Notes under the pieces: generated by a model | Seen by the model: the letters and a program-made list of their open reading frames with translations, nothing else | Told to the model about the DNA's origin: nothing | Databases searched by the model: none | Source: Candidatus Saccharimonadota bacterium | Lineage (GTDB): Bacteria > Patescibacteriota > Saccharimonadia > Saccharimonadales > Saccharimonadaceae | Direction of reading: 5' to 3' | Length of the DNA stretch: 33,938 bases | NCBI GenBank assembly: GCA_009778675.1 | Contig: WRFU01000008.1 | Span: 1 to 33,938 of the forward strand | Shown here: positions 8,038 to 16,057 of the stretch, piece after piece | Numbering within the stretch: position 1 is the first letter of the stretch | Layout: every line of letters begins with the position of its first letter | Made by a program: the position numbers and the translations under genes

Positions 8038-8914
8038 AAAACATGGCCTGGGTCGCAGTTTCGAATCTTTAATCCCTACAGAACTGTTAGACGATAGTTT
8101 TGACCCAACTTCACACCAAGATAGCAAGGTAAGTAAGTTAGTCGAATTAAAACTAGACCATATTCAGCCCGATGCTAATCAACCACGTAAACATTTTGAC
8201 CAACCAGCCTTAGAAAAACTGGCTGATTCTATTAAAACTTATGGTGTGTTGCAGCCAATTGTGGTTGCTAAAAGTGGTGAAAAATACACGATTGTCGCTG
8301 GTGAACGGCGTTATCGGGCTAGTAAACTAGCCGGCAAAACCACTATACCGGCAATTGTGCGCACCCTTAGCAGTCAACACAAACTAGAAATATCATTAAT
8401 CGAAAATGTTCAACGTAAAGATTTAAACGTCTTAGAAGTTGCTACAGCTTATACTAAATTACGTGATCAATTTAACATGTCGCCCGAAGAAATCGGTAAA
8501 AAGGCTGGTGATAAATCGGCCACAGCGATAACTAACACTATCCGTTTGTTGCGCTTACCCGAAGCTGTTAAACAGGCGATTGTGGCCGGTAATTTAAGTG
8601 AAGGACAGGCCAAGCCATTAATAAATGTAGATCATAAAATTATCGAACAAATATTGCCAACCATTTTAAAAGAAGGTTGGAGTGCCCGTAAAGTTGAACA
8701 ATTCGTAGTTAACCTAAAAAAATCTGGCTTTAATACACCAAAATTGAATGTTGTCAAAAGTATTACGGCCTATGGCACAGAAACCAAAAGTCTAGAAAAC
8801 CGTTTAAAGGCTAAAATTAGTGTTAGCTCTACCACAAAAGGCCGTGGCCGCATCACGATAAAGTTTGACGACGAGGCCGATTTTAAACGTATTACAGATT
8901 TAATTTTAAAATAA
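8024..8914 (+). CDS. parB: Chromosome partitioning protein ParB
   Basis: 296 residues from GTG 8024, inside the parA 3' end, with AAGGAG about 10 nt upstream; no in-frame ATG is nearby. The N-terminal ParB/Srx domain contains the QPRKHFD and GVLQPIVV segments and the CTP-binding box GERRYRASKL (about 91-100), followed by ENVQRKDLNVLE and a helix-turn-helix region (about 145-185). The C-terminus (about 255-296) is the short dimerisation domain. ParB loads at parS, spreads as a CTP clamp and works with ParA. The 3' end overlaps the convergent lepB gene by 9 nt. Confidence 0.93.
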   Translation: MLNNKKHGLGRSFESLIPTELLDDSFDPTSHQDSKVSKLVELKLDHIQPDANQPRKHFDQPALEKLADSIKTYGVLQPIVVAKSGEKYTIVAGERRYRASKLAGKTTIPAIVRTLSSQHKLEISLIENVQRKDLNVLEVATAYTKLRDQFNMSPEEIGKKAGDKSATAITNTIRLLRLPEAVKQAIVAGNLSEGQAKPLINVDHKIIEQILPTILKEGWSARKVEQFVVNLKKSGFNTPKLNVVKSITAYGTETKSLENRLKAKISVSSTTKGRGRITIKFDDEADFKRITDLILK

Positions 8915-9511
8915 TCTTATTTTATTAAATGGGAAAATTCGTACGCTGGCTGGACCGATTATATCGTATAGCGGTATGGTGCCAAGGCCGTTTCTGGAAT
9001 CAAACGAATTAGAACCTTCGCGGTTATCACCGGCTACAAATACCTCGCCTTCGGGCACAATTAAATCCGTGTTACCTGACGTATAAGATTTAGGTTCACC
9101 ATGAAAGGCGACATCTGGATCAAAACCATTGGGGTGGTCTTTATTGTAAACCGTGAGTTTACCATCTTCGACCACTACTCGTTCGCCAGCAAAGGCGATT
9201 ACCCGTTTGATAAGATATTGTTCATTTTCGGTTGAACCATTCTTGGGGTTAACAAAAACAATAATTTGGCCACGTTCTGGCTGGTATTCCTTGTTTTCTA
9301 GGTGAGCTATAGTGACTGATAGACGATTCACAATAATACGATCATCGGTATGTAATGTGTTTTGCATACTGCCGCCCACGACGTTGTAACTACGAAAAAC
9401 GAAGGTATTTAATATAACCGTACCTAAAACAACGGCTAAAGCAAAGCCGATTAACCCCATAGCGTCTTTTAAACCAGGGTGACGCTGCATAAATCCAGCC
9501 TTTATGTCCAT
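8906..9511 (-). CDS. lepB: Signal peptidase I
   Basis: 201 residues. One N-terminal membrane helix (about 18-38), then the catalytic Ser48 in GGSMQNTL and the catalytic Lys102 in YLIKRVIA, the usual Ser/Lys dyad of type I signal peptidases; the GDNRE motif is near the C-terminus. It removes signal peptides from Sec-exported proteins such as the surface proteins of this window. The start ATG (9511) is 6 nt after an extended -10 on the minus strand; the AGAAGG in between would be in the promoter gap rather than the mRNA if transcription starts at the A of ATG. Confidence 0.95.
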   Translation of the reverse strand: MDIKAGFMQRHPGLKDAMGLIGFALAVVLGTVILNTFVFRSYNVVGGSMQNTLHTDDRIIVNRLSVTIAHLENKEYQPERGQIIVFVNPKNGSTENEQYLIKRVIAFAGERVVVEDGKLTVYNKDHPNGFDPDVAFHGEPKSYTSGNTDLIVPEGEVFVAGDNREGSNSFDSRNGLGTIPLYDIIGPASVRIFPFNKIRLF

Positions 9512-9517
9512 CCTTCT

Positions 9518-9526
9518 ATCTTATCA
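9518..9526 (-). promoter_or_regulatory. lepB extended -10 promoter
   Basis: Minus strand TGA-TAAGAT, then 6 nt, then the lepB ATG. The -35 is weak. Predicts a leaderless mRNA. Confidence 0.5.
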
Positions 9527-9572
9527 CACATTAAAAATCATGACACTAGCACTTTATGTATTGGGCGTTTTT

Positions 9573-9581
9573 TGATAGTAT
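9573..9581 (+). promoter_or_regulatory. Extended -10 promoter for the LCP gene
   Basis: TGA-TAGTAT with TAGTAT at 9576-9581; the ATG at 9594 is 12 nt on, giving a leader of about 5 nt. No good -35. Confidence 0.45.
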
Positions 9582-9593
9582 GGTACGTGCGTT

Positions 9594-11123
9594 ATGAAAC
9601 GACAAAACACTAGTATAGATGGATTTATACCTAGGCGATCTAAATCTAAGCCGATTAATGCAGGGGATAGCCCTAAAAAAGTTGGACGCCCTAATAAAGA
9701 TATCGAAGATTCACTAAATGCTATTAATCTAACAGATGTAGATGAGCCGCAAAATAAACGTCGGCGTAGGCATAAAAAAGCGCACAAAGCCAAAGGTTCG
9801 CGTTTAGGCCGATTTTTTAAACGTTTTATGTTACTCATCGGTGTTGTTTTGCTGGCTTTTGTGGGTTATTTAGCTTATCGGGCGATACACGATACGGGTA
9901 ATATATTCGAAGGTGGGCTATTTGGCCTGATGCATCATACTGCGCTTAAAACTGATGCTAATGGTCGTACTAATATAGTAATTTTTGGTACAGCCGAAGA
10001 TGGATCATTTGGGGCACACGATGGCGCTAATTTAACAGATTCTATTATGGTTTTGAGTATTTACGGCAAGGGTAATACGGCTAGCATGATCAGTCTACCG
10101 CGTGATCTATGGGTGCAATACGATCAAGCTTGTGTAGCGGGTTACCAGGGTAAACTGAACGCAGTTTACTTTTGCGCCTCTGATGATGGAGCTAACGAGA
10201 AAGTCGGTGCTCAGGCACTAAAGTCTAAAATTAAAGAGGTAACCGGCATTGATATCCAGTATTACGCTCATCTTAATTTTGCGTCGGTTATCGCTGCCGT
10301 AGACGCGATCGGCGGGGTAGATGTCAAGATTGAAAGTGATGACCCAAGGGGCATTTACGATGTAGCGACTGGTGTAAATTACAAGAATGGTGAGGTCGTG
10401 CACCTAAATGGTGATCGTGCTTTGGCATTGGCCAGGGCTCGTAACTCTGAGGGTGGTTATGGTTTAGCAAATTCTAATTTTGATCGCGAAAAAAATCAAC
10501 AAAAAATTCTAAAAGCATTGTTTAGCAAAGCAACCAAATTGAACTTGGCCACTGATATTGGCAAAGCACTTGGCTTAATGCAGGTAATGGGCAATAATTT
10601 GCATACGGATATTAATACCAGTGAAGTACGCGCGTTTGCTGACATAGCTAAAGGTCTAAAACTTGATGATATTAACTCGATTAGTATGTACGACCAAGAC
10701 AACCCACTACTTGCAACCGGTCCAATTGACGGCCAAAGCGCAGTTTATCCGACTGCTGGTAATTTGGACTTTTCTGGGATCCGGGCTTTTCTAAAACAAC
10801 AACTAAGCACTGACCCAGTTGTTAAAGAAGCAGCCAAGGTAGATATTTATAACGGTTCAGATATTGACGGTTTGGCGCAATCGATGGCCGATGAACTAAC
10901 AGGTCTAGGTTTGGTGGCCGGCAATGTGGCCAGCACCAACGAACAAATTAGTGGCAATATTGCAATTTATCAGCTAAATACCAAAAAAACTGCCACCCGC
11001 CAAAAACTAGAAGAATACTATAAAACGCAGGTTAAACCCGCCAAATCATTACCGGCCAGTTTTACAAACCGGCAAGCGGACTTTATAATCGTGGTATCAA
11101 GCAAGAAGGCTCTTCATGGCTAA
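9594..11123 (+). CDS. LytR-CpsA-Psr family glycopolymer transferase
   Basis: 509 residues. A basic, disordered cytoplasmic N-terminus (1-75, ending in RRRRHKKAHKAKGSR) precedes one membrane helix (about 77-98). The extracellular LCP domain (about 120-330) shows NLTDSIMVLSI, ISLPRDLWV, KLNAVYF, IGGVDVKI and LARARNSEGGYG...NFDREKNQQ, including the arginines and aspartates that bind polyprenyl pyrophosphate. A LytR_C-like domain follows (about 420-480: VDIYNGSDIDGLAQSMADEL). The family transfers teichoic acids or other glycopolymers from the lipid carrier to peptidoglycan, which fits the uppS gene downstream and a Gram-positive-like wall. The 3' end overlaps the next gene by 8 nt. Confidence 0.92.
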   Translation: MKRQNTSIDGFIPRRSKSKPINAGDSPKKVGRPNKDIEDSLNAINLTDVDEPQNKRRRRHKKAHKAKGSRLGRFFKRFMLLIGVVLLAFVGYLAYRAIHDTGNIFEGGLFGLMHHTALKTDANGRTNIVIFGTAEDGSFGAHDGANLTDSIMVLSIYGKGNTASMISLPRDLWVQYDQACVAGYQGKLNAVYFCASDDGANEKVGAQALKSKIKEVTGIDIQYYAHLNFASVIAAVDAIGGVDVKIESDDPRGIYDVATGVNYKNGEVVHLNGDRALALARARNSEGGYGLANSNFDREKNQQKILKALFSKATKLNLATDIGKALGLMQVMGNNLHTDINTSEVRAFADIAKGLKLDDINSISMYDQDNPLLATGPIDGQSAVYPTAGNLDFSGIRAFLKQQLSTDPVVKEAAKVDIYNGSDIDGLAQSMADELTGLGLVAGNVASTNEQISGNIAIYQLNTKKTATRQKLEEYYKTQVKPAKSLPASFTNRQADFIIVVSSKKALHG

Positions 11124-11904
11124 ATTCATAAATATTGCTCGTAGTAAAAGTATCTTAAGCCAAGCAGTATACGTATTGTTGAATCTATTATTAGCCGCCG
11201 CTGTATTTGGCCTGGTAGCACTAACTAATTCACCAGTACTAGCCTGTATTTTAGTGTTACTTAGTAAATGGCGCATGCTGGCTGTTAGGCCAAGGTTTTG
11301 GTGGGCAAATTTACAATCTAACACCTTAGATATTATCGTTGGTATTAGTTTTGCACTGTTAATCTACCTGGCGGGTAGCAACGCCTGGTTGACACAGTCG
11401 GTTCTGGCTGCTTTGTATGCCGTATGGTTGCTAATTGTTAAGCCGAGTGATAAACCTTTCGCTATAGAGATTCAAGCTGGTGTGGCCTTGTTCTTGGGGC
11501 TGAGCGCATCGGTATCATTGGTCTATGGTTTACACTCTAGCGTATTATTAGCACTTAGTTTTGCTATAGGTTACGTAACCGCTAGTCACGTGCTAGTGGG
11601 GGATGATGTTGCTGACGCGCACTTTATCAGCCTGATTGTGGGACTTGTTTTAGCCGAATTTAGCTGGATTTCATACCATTGGTTAATAGCTTACAGCGTG
11701 CCTGGCACGACGTTAAGGATTCCACAGCTAGCTATAGTGGCTGTGTTATTGGGCTTTGCAGCCGTTAGTATTTATCGGGCTTATAAAGAAAAACACAATA
11801 AACTCAAACTCCAAGATTGTATACTGCCAGTCGGATTTTCGGTTACGGCGATTTTAATAATTTTAATCTTCTTTTCGGGTACACTGATTAACATTGGCGG
11901 CTAA
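11116..11904 (+). CDS. Polytopic membrane protein of unknown function
   Basis: 262 residues with about seven or eight hydrophobic helices (roughly 13-50, 71-85, 93-108, 120-137, 143-158, 167-185, 202-218, 238-258) and short charged loops. It starts inside the end of the LCP gene (8-nt overlap), so the two are probably translated together, and a role in cell-envelope polymer metabolism is possible but only inferred from position. The 3' end overlaps the convergent prmC by 17 nt. I see no family motif. Confidence 0.75.
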   Translation: MAKFINIARSKSILSQAVYVLLNLLLAAAVFGLVALTNSPVLACILVLLSKWRMLAVRPRFWWANLQSNTLDIIVGISFALLIYLAGSNAWLTQSVLAALYAVWLLIVKPSDKPFAIEIQAGVALFLGLSASVSLVYGLHSSVLLALSFAIGYVTASHVLVGDDVADAHFISLIVGLVLAEFSWISYHWLIAYSVPGTTLRIPQLAIVAVLLGFAAVSIYRAYKEKHNKLKLQDCILPVGFSVTAILIILIFFSGTLINIGG

Positions 11905-12694
11905 ATAGCAAGCAAAAGTCAGCTATTTTGACTAGTTTTAGGCCGTAATTTTTGGCCAATTGCACGATATTATCATGTTGTTTGGTGTCGGCTTCTAGTA
12001 CTAAATAACTGCCATTGTGTAGATGCGTAGGCAACTGCTTGAACAACTTTTTTATACAACTTAAACCGTTATCTTTGGCGTATAATGCTATGGTTGGTTC
12101 GTATTCTACTTCTGGCGAAGTTGCCCAAGTCACGTCAACATAGGGCAGGTTAGCTACCACCAAATCATATTTTTTGGCTACATTTTGTAACAAATTACTT
12201 TGGACAAAATTTACTTTGGCCTCTAAAGTATTAGCATTTTTGCGTGCTATATTTAGCGCTTTTGCGCTGATATCTAGCAGAGTCACATTGGCATTTGGCA
12301 GCTCTAACTTAAGTGTGATACCAATGCAACCACTGCCAGTCCCAACATCTAAAATAGATGCACCATTCATTATAACTGGTTTAGCTAGAATCACAATATT
12401 CTCGGTTTCGGGGCGGGGAATTAAGACATCTGGTGTAACCAAAAATTTACGACCGTAAAATTCTTTGTAGCCAATTATATAGGCTAACGGCTCTCGTGCC
12501 AATCGTCGAGTTAGTAATTTTTCAACGTCATCCCGAACTTGTTTCAGGATCTTAGCATCACCATGGGCGTGTAAAAATGTACGCGGCTTATTCAGCACGT
12601 GCGCCAGCAATAGCTCTGCGTCAAGTCGTGCAGTTGGAATATCCGCAGTTTTAAGCAGCACAGTGGTCTGGCTAACCCAGTCGTCAATAGTCAT
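11888..12694 (-). CDS. prmC: Release factor glutamine methyltransferase PrmC
   Basis: 268 residues. N-terminal helical domain (1-75) with REPLAYIIG, then the Rossmann methyltransferase: IPRPETE (93-99), SAM loop DVGTGSGCIG (116-125) and NLPY at 182-185, in place of the usual NPPY. PrmC methylates the Gln of the GGQ motif of release factors; its substrate RF1 is encoded two genes upstream in the same operon. The start codon directly abuts the stop codon of the preceding gene. Residues 48-56 are encoded by a 26-bp sequence (12527-12552) that is nearly identical to an intergenic palindrome at 27621-27646, although the protein length in this region is normal for the family. Confidence 0.93.
   Translation of the reverse strand: MTIDDWVSQTTVLLKTADIPTARLDAELLLAHVLNKPRTFLHAHGDAKILKQVRDDVEKLLTRRLAREPLAYIIGYKEFYGRKFLVTPDVLIPRPETENIVILAKPVIMNGASILDVGTGSGCIGITLKLELPNANVTLLDISAKALNIARKNANTLEAKVNFVQSNLLQNVAKKYDLVVANLPYVDVTWATSPEVEYEPTIALYAKDNGLSCIKKLFKQLPTHLHNGSYLVLEADTKQHDNIVQLAKNYGLKLVKIADFCLLFSRQC
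12527..12552. repeat. Dispersed palindromic repeat, copy inside prmC
   Basis: 25 of 26 bases match 27621-27646. Core ATCC(C/T)GAA-CTTG-TTTCAGGAT forms a stem of about 8 bp, here with one mismatch. It encodes part of KILKQVRDD of PrmC. Confidence 0.7.
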
Positions 12695-13498
12695 TTATAG
12701 CCCTCGTTGACGCACAACTTCATAGGCAATTGCAACAGTAGCGGCGCTAACGTTCAGCGAGTCAGCAATACCAGCCATCGGTAATCGAACTGGCAAATCA
12801 CAGTTTTTAAGCCAAAAATCGGTTAAACCGAATTGCTCGCTGCCCATCACGATCGCCACTGGCTGGGTAAGGTCAACATCGGTGTAAAGTTCTTTGGCAG
12901 CTGGCGTGGCGGCTAGCGATTTAATGCCGTGCTGGTGCAGGAAATCAAGAGCACTTTTACTATCGGTAATAACGGTCGGAGTGGTAAACATCACACCGGT
13001 CGAAGCCCGTACCACATTGGGGTTAAACAGATCGGTCACGGCGTTGCACACAATCACGGCTTCAGCACCAGTGGCATCAGCCGAGCGTAAAATAGTCCCT
13101 AAATTACCCGGCTTTTCTATGGCTTCAACCACAATAATAAATGGGTCAGTCGATAATTTAAGGTCGATAAGTTTAGTATGCCACTGTTGACCAATCGCCA
13201 ACAAACCCTCTGGCCGTTCACGGTAGGCAATTTTTACAAAAGCCTCTTTGCCTAAACGGATCAATTCGACGCCAGCTTTTTGGGCTGTTTTTAAGACTTT
13301 TTGCTCATTTTCACCCAAAAACCACTCTGGACAGTAATATAGCTCACTAAATTTAAAACCAGCTGCTAGCGCCCGAGTAATCGGGCGGTAACCTTCAATC
13401 AAAAAAATACCTTGCGCATCGCGCTCGGAGCGCTTTTTTAGCTTGGTAAGCGCTTTAATGCGTGGATTATGAATGCTAACGATTGCTTCTGAGTCCAT
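12695..13498 (-). CDS. SpoU-family (TrmH/RlmB-like) RNA 2'-O-methyltransferase
   Basis: 267 residues. An N-terminal substrate-binding domain (about 1-105: IHNPRIKALTKLKKRS, FLIEGYRPITRAL) is followed by the SPOUT methyltransferase with the three SpoU motifs: EKPGNLGTILRSADATG (near 128-144), IVMGSEQFGLTD (near 215-226) and LPMAGIADSLNVSAA (near 239-253). Members methylate 2'-OH of rRNA or tRNA; the exact target (RlmB-, TsnR- or TrmH-like) cannot be told from sequence alone. It is the middle gene of prfA - this gene - prmC, one base after prfA and directly abutting prmC, so all three are probably one translation-related operon. Confidence 0.9.
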   Translation of the reverse strand: MDSEAIVSIHNPRIKALTKLKKRSERDAQGIFLIEGYRPITRALAAGFKFSELYYCPEWFLGENEQKVLKTAQKAGVELIRLGKEAFVKIAYRERPEGLLAIGQQWHTKLIDLKLSTDPFIIVVEAIEKPGNLGTILRSADATGAEAVIVCNAVTDLFNPNVVRASTGVMFTTPTVITDSKSALDFLHQHGIKSLAATPAAKELYTDVDLTQPVAIVMGSEQFGLTDFWLKNCDLPVRLPMAGIADSLNVSAATVAIAYEVVRQRGL

Positions 13499-13499
13499 G

Positions 13500-14573
13500 T
13501 CAATTTTGCTCGGCTTCGTGTGCTTGCAAACTGCCTTCGGCTTTTTGCAGTTCTAAAATAATATCATCAATTTCGCCATTCATAGCCGCTGGAATATTGC
13601 TACGTGAATAACTAATGCGGTGGTCGGTAATGCGATCTTGCGGAAAGTTATAAGTGCGGATTTTCTCGCTGCGATCGCCCGAACCAATCAAAGCTCGGCG
13701 TTCGGCCGTTTCTTTAGCAGCTTTTTTATCAATTTCCATTTGCAACAAACGTGAACGCAGTACACTCATCGCTTTGTCTTTATTCTTAATCTGCGACTTT
13801 TCATCTTGGTTGGTTACTACAATGCCGGTTGGTAGGTGAGTAATGCGCACGGCGCTGTCGGTGGTGTTAACAGATTGCCCACCGTGGCCGCTGCTGCGGT
13901 AAATGTCAATTCGTAAGTCTTTGGGGTCAATATTAACTTCAGCTTCGCTAGCTTCGGGCAGTACTGCCACGGTAGCTGTGCTAGTGTGAATCCGCCCGGC
14001 GCTTTCGGTGACCGGCACGCGCTGCACGCGGTGCACGCCACCTTCAAATTTTAGTTTAGCATACGGACTATCGCCAGAAACTCCAAAAATAACTTCTTTA
14101 TAGCCGCCACTGTCATTACTGTTTTCACTAATCAGCTCGGTTTTTAGGCTATGATTTTCGGCGTAGCGCAGATACATGCGGTATAATTCGGCCGCAAATA
14201 GGCTAGCTTCATCACCGCCAGCACCAGCCCGGATTTCCATGATGATATTCTTATCGTCATTTGGATCTTTGGGTATCAGCATGGAAGAAAGTTTAGCTTC
14301 AACCTGTTCTAGGTCGGCCTCAATTCTTGCCACATCATCTTTAGCTAACTCGGCTAATTCATCACCGCCAGCTGCCAATTGTTGCGATTCAACCAGTTGA
14401 TTTTCTAACTTTGTTCGTTCATAAGCTAAGTCTAAAATAGCTTGGATTTCGTTAAAACGTTTATTTTTAGTGGTGAATCCTAGGTCTTGGTAAGCCGTAG
14501 GTTGTGCCAAAAACTGCTCCAATTGCGCTTGTTCGTCCTCTAAGCTTTCAATATCTAAGTTTATTTTAGCCAT
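13500..14573 (-). CDS. prfA: Peptide chain release factor 1
   Basis: 357 residues from the ATG at 14573 ([13 protein letters not shown]); an upstream in-frame start at 14609 is rejected because the promoter lies between them. The GGQ motif is in [20 protein letters not shown], and the codon-recognition loop [16 protein letters not shown] carries the PVT tripeptide that marks RF1 (UAA/UAG) rather than RF2. First gene of the operon with the SpoU methyltransferase and PrmC. Its own stop is TGA, and TGA ends other genes here, so TGA is a stop in this organism and RF2 must be encoded elsewhere. Confidence 0.95.
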   Translation of the reverse strand: MAKINLDIESLEDEQAQLEQFLAQPTAYQDLGFTTKNKRFNEIQAILDLAYERTKLENQLVESQQLAAGGDELAELAKDDVARIEADLEQVEAKLSSMLIPKDPNDDKNIIMEIRAGAGGDEASLFAAELYRMYLRYAENHSLKTELISENSNDSGGYKEVIFGVSGDSPYAKLKFEGGVHRVQRVPVTESAGRIHTSTATVAVLPEASEAEVNIDPKDLRIDIYRSSGHGGQSVNTTDSAVRITHLPTGIVVTNQDEKSQIKNKDKAMSVLRSRLLQMEIDKKAAKETAERRALIGSGDRSEKIRTYNFPQDRITDHRISYSRSNIPAAMNGEIDDIILELQKAEGSLQAHEAEQN

Positions 14574-14579
14574 GCCATA

Positions 14580-14609
14580 ATTGTAGCATAACAGATAGAA
14601 AACTACCAA
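14580..14609 (-). promoter_or_regulatory. prfA promoter
   Basis: Minus strand TTGGTA (14604-14609), 18-bp spacer ending TGC, TACAAT (14580-14585), then exactly 6 nt to the ATG. Predicts a leaderless prfA operon transcript. Confidence 0.6.
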
Positions 14610-14624
14610 GAAACCACGATATAG

Positions 14625-14653
14625 TTGATTTATTATCGATTTAATGCTAATAT
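14625..14653 (+). promoter_or_regulatory. Promoter of the alpha-CTD-like gene
   Basis: TTGATT (14625-14630), 17 bp ending TGC, TAATAT (14648-14653). The leader of about 80 nt contains the palindrome AGCTTATAAGCT and an AGGTGA Shine-Dalgarno 5 nt before ATG 14740. Confidence 0.6.
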
Positions 14654-14739
14654 ATAGTCATATGTACATTTACAGCACTTAGCTTATAAGCTTTGAGTTA
14701 GATTTTAGTTTTTAGCGACAAGAAAGATAGGTGATTAAT

Positions 14740-15279
14740 ATGTTTTTGGCGTTTAAAAAACGCAGAACAATGGCGGTAAATACGGTTTGTATTAAAAGTT
14801 GGGACAAAGAAGGACACGAGGTAATACTAGATGATGGTCAAGTTATAGAATATGAAGATGGTTCCGATTTGGCTGCATATTTTGCTAGAGGATGCAAATT
14901 ATACGGTGTAAGTTATCTTGATACCTTAGTGACTACTATTAATAGCGACGATATCGACATGTATGCACCTATCGGCTCCCTGGATTTCCCAACTCGTCTT
15001 AATTTTTTATTGTTGAGGCAGAACATCACTACAGTTGGTCGTCTTACAGAACTTACAGAAGATGATTTGTTGGAAATGAGAGGGTTCGGCGAATTGAGTA
15101 TCCAGATAGTAAAAAGGCGACTCGAGCAAATAGGTTTGTCATTAAAACTGCAAGATCCAAATGTTGAGGTTACTAAACCTAAACCAGAGCAAGAGCCGGA
15201 ACCGGGATTTGACATAAACTTTGATGATTGCGATATCAGTAAATACTTTGGTATTACATCCGATCCATCTGACATTTAA
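14740..15279 (+). CDS. RNA polymerase alpha C-terminal-domain-like protein
   Basis: 179 residues. ATG 14740 is chosen over GTG 14731 and ATG 14770 because AGGTGA ends 5 nt before it. Residues about 78-136 read as an alpha-CTD (helix-hairpin-helix) fold: IGSLDFPTRLNFLLL, NITTVGRLTELTEDDLLEMRGFGELSIQIVKRRL and IGLSLKL align with the RpoA C-terminal domain. Of the E. coli DNA-contact residues, the Arg265 position is kept (R86), as are the Gly296 (G117) and Ser299 (S120) positions, while Asn268 and Lys298 are replaced by hydrophobic residues. The N-terminal 75 residues and the acidic tail (PKPEQEPEPGFDINFDD) are unrecognised. There is no alpha-NTD, so it is not RNA polymerase alpha; a transcription-related DNA- or polymerase-binding role is inferred. 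Confidence 0.75.
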   Translation: MFLAFKKRRTMAVNTVCIKSWDKEGHEVILDDGQVIEYEDGSDLAAYFARGCKLYGVSYLDTLVTTINSDDIDMYAPIGSLDFPTRLNFLLLRQNITTVGRLTELTEDDLLEMRGFGELSIQIVKRRLEQIGLSLKLQDPNVEVTKPKPEQEPEPGFDINFDDCDISKYFGITSDPSDI

Positions 15280-15294
15280 ACAAGCTAAGCGTTA

Positions 15295-15338
15295 AAAAGC
15301 CCCAATGTTAAGCAATTAACAACGGGGCTTTTGTCTTT
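15295..15338 (+). terminator. Intrinsic terminator after the alpha-CTD-like gene
   Basis: AAAAGCCCC (15295-15303) pairs with GGGGCTTTT (15324-15332); the apical part contains a smaller GTTAA/TTAAC stem. Followed by a T-rich run. Confidence 0.8.
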
Positions 15339-15429
15339 TAGGCGTCTTTTTCGGCTTTTTAGTCTTTATGGCAGTGGTTTTTTTAGCCTTGTTAGTTAAT
15401 GCGGCCTTGCGTTCGGCGGCTTTGGCGGC
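15316..15429 (-). pseudogene. rpmE 3'-end remnant
   Basis: On the minus strand this encodes a 37-residue tail, [19 protein letters not shown]..., ending at TAA 15316-15318. It matches the C-terminus of the intact L31 gene (minus strand, 16731-17057): 23 of 25 residues, and by hand alignment 55 of 68 bases between 15362-15429 and 16756-16823 without a gap. Similarity stops abruptly at 15429; upstream the frame has a stop three codons later and no L31 sequence. Best read as the displaced tail of an older or foreign rpmE copy, left when the DNA between 15430 and about 16750 arrived. It is overprinted by the terminator and by the upstream part of the nuclease promoter. Confidence 0.75.
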
Positions 15430-15436
15430 ACCTGTG

Positions 15437-15445
15437 TGTTATAAT
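15437..15445 (+). promoter_or_regulatory. Extended -10 promoter of the nuclease gene
   Basis: TGT followed by consensus TATAAT (15440-15445), 7 nt before ATG 15453. No -35. Predicts a leaderless transcript, and excludes the longer frame from 15399. Confidence 0.6.
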
Positions 15446-15452
15446 TACGCTC

Positions 15453-15848
15453 ATGGTTAAAAAAGAGTATAACGTCATAAAACCTGTTGGCTTAAAGCCA
15501 AGGCCGGATAAATATGAGGAATCCATCGCTGAGCTTATGGCTAAGTATTTTAAGAGCGACGTAAGGTTTATCAAGCGAGCCTCTACCACCACTCCAGATG
15601 TTGTAGTCCTACGCTATAACCAGCAGTGGGAGATTAAAAATATAAGGGGTAATAGCAAACGAACAATTCAGAACAATTTGCGTACTGCTGATAACCAATC
15701 AGAAAATATTATCATCGGACTGTCTCGTACAAAGATGACAACAAAACAAGCCGAAGGCCGCATTAACGAGTTCTTGCGCACTGGTTCTGTTAAGATAAGG
15801 CGAATACTTTTGGTCACGAAAAAGCAAATAGTGCTTGTAATTAAATAA
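15453..15848 (+). CDS. PD-(D/E)xK nuclease-like protein resembling CdiA C-terminal tRNase domains
   Basis: 131 residues. The frame is open from 15399, but the -10 at 15440-15445 and the rpmE-derived sequence upstream make ATG 15453 the start. The pattern is PD-(D/E)xK-like: an acidic helix with E22/E23, then P48-D49 on the first strand, E60-I61-K62 on the second (QQWEIKN), followed by GNSKRTIQNNL and a strand-helix-strand end (ENIIIGLSRTK, KIRRILLVTKK). This arrangement, WE(I/V)K-x4-GNS...TI..NL, is what I recall from the C-terminal tRNase domain of some CdiA toxins and related stand-alone proteins; that is memory, not a search. No signal peptide or CdiA-like body is present. It could be a restriction or defence nuclease, a toxin, or a domesticated element. 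No obvious immunity gene is beside it. Confidence 0.65.
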   Translation: MVKKEYNVIKPVGLKPRPDKYEESIAELMAKYFKSDVRFIKRASTTTPDVVVLRYNQQWEIKNIRGNSKRTIQNNLRTADNQSENIIIGLSRTKMTTKQAEGRINEFLRTGSVKIRRILLVTKKQIVLVIK

Positions 15849-15872
15849 TTATTTTGTTACGATAAATATGTT

Positions 15873-15924
15873 AAAAGATGCATGCGACACTGTACTGAGT
15901 CAATAGGGCATCTTTTACTTTTTT
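15873..15924 (+). terminator. Terminator of the nuclease gene
   Basis: AAAAGATGC (15873-15881) pairs with GCATCTTTT (15908-15916), followed by a T6 run at 15919-15924. Confidence 0.75.
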
Positions 15925-15995
15925 GGCTGATGTTCAACGTTTCCAAGGTTCGACCTTGGGAACAAGCACTATATAGTATAACATACCACTTAAGC

Positions 15996-16024
15996 TTGAC
16001 TTTTTAACAATAGTGTGCTACACT
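15996..16024 (+). promoter_or_regulatory. Class I promoter of module A
   Basis: TTGACT (15996-16001), 17 bp ending TGTGC, TACACT (16019-16024). Predicted transcription start near 16031, so the leader is about 147 nt. Confidence 0.75.
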
Positions 16025-16057
16025 GAAAGTATAAGCATGTAACTTACTTATTACAGT

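Noticed and set aside
12174-12458. Plus-strand open frames over prmC, the SpoU gene and prfA
   Set aside because: They are antisense shadows of well-conserved minus-strand genes, with no start signals or family motifs.
14640-14680. ATATGTACAT in the alpha-CTD-like leader as another copy of the GTACATGTAC palindrome
   Set aside because: Only a half-match; there is no T6 tract or A6 partner and the surrounding sequence differs.
15399-15452. N-terminal extension of the nuclease (MRPCVRRLWRHLC...)
   Set aside because: This part is the antisense of the rpmE tail and contains the TATAAT promoter; the ATG 15453 start is better.
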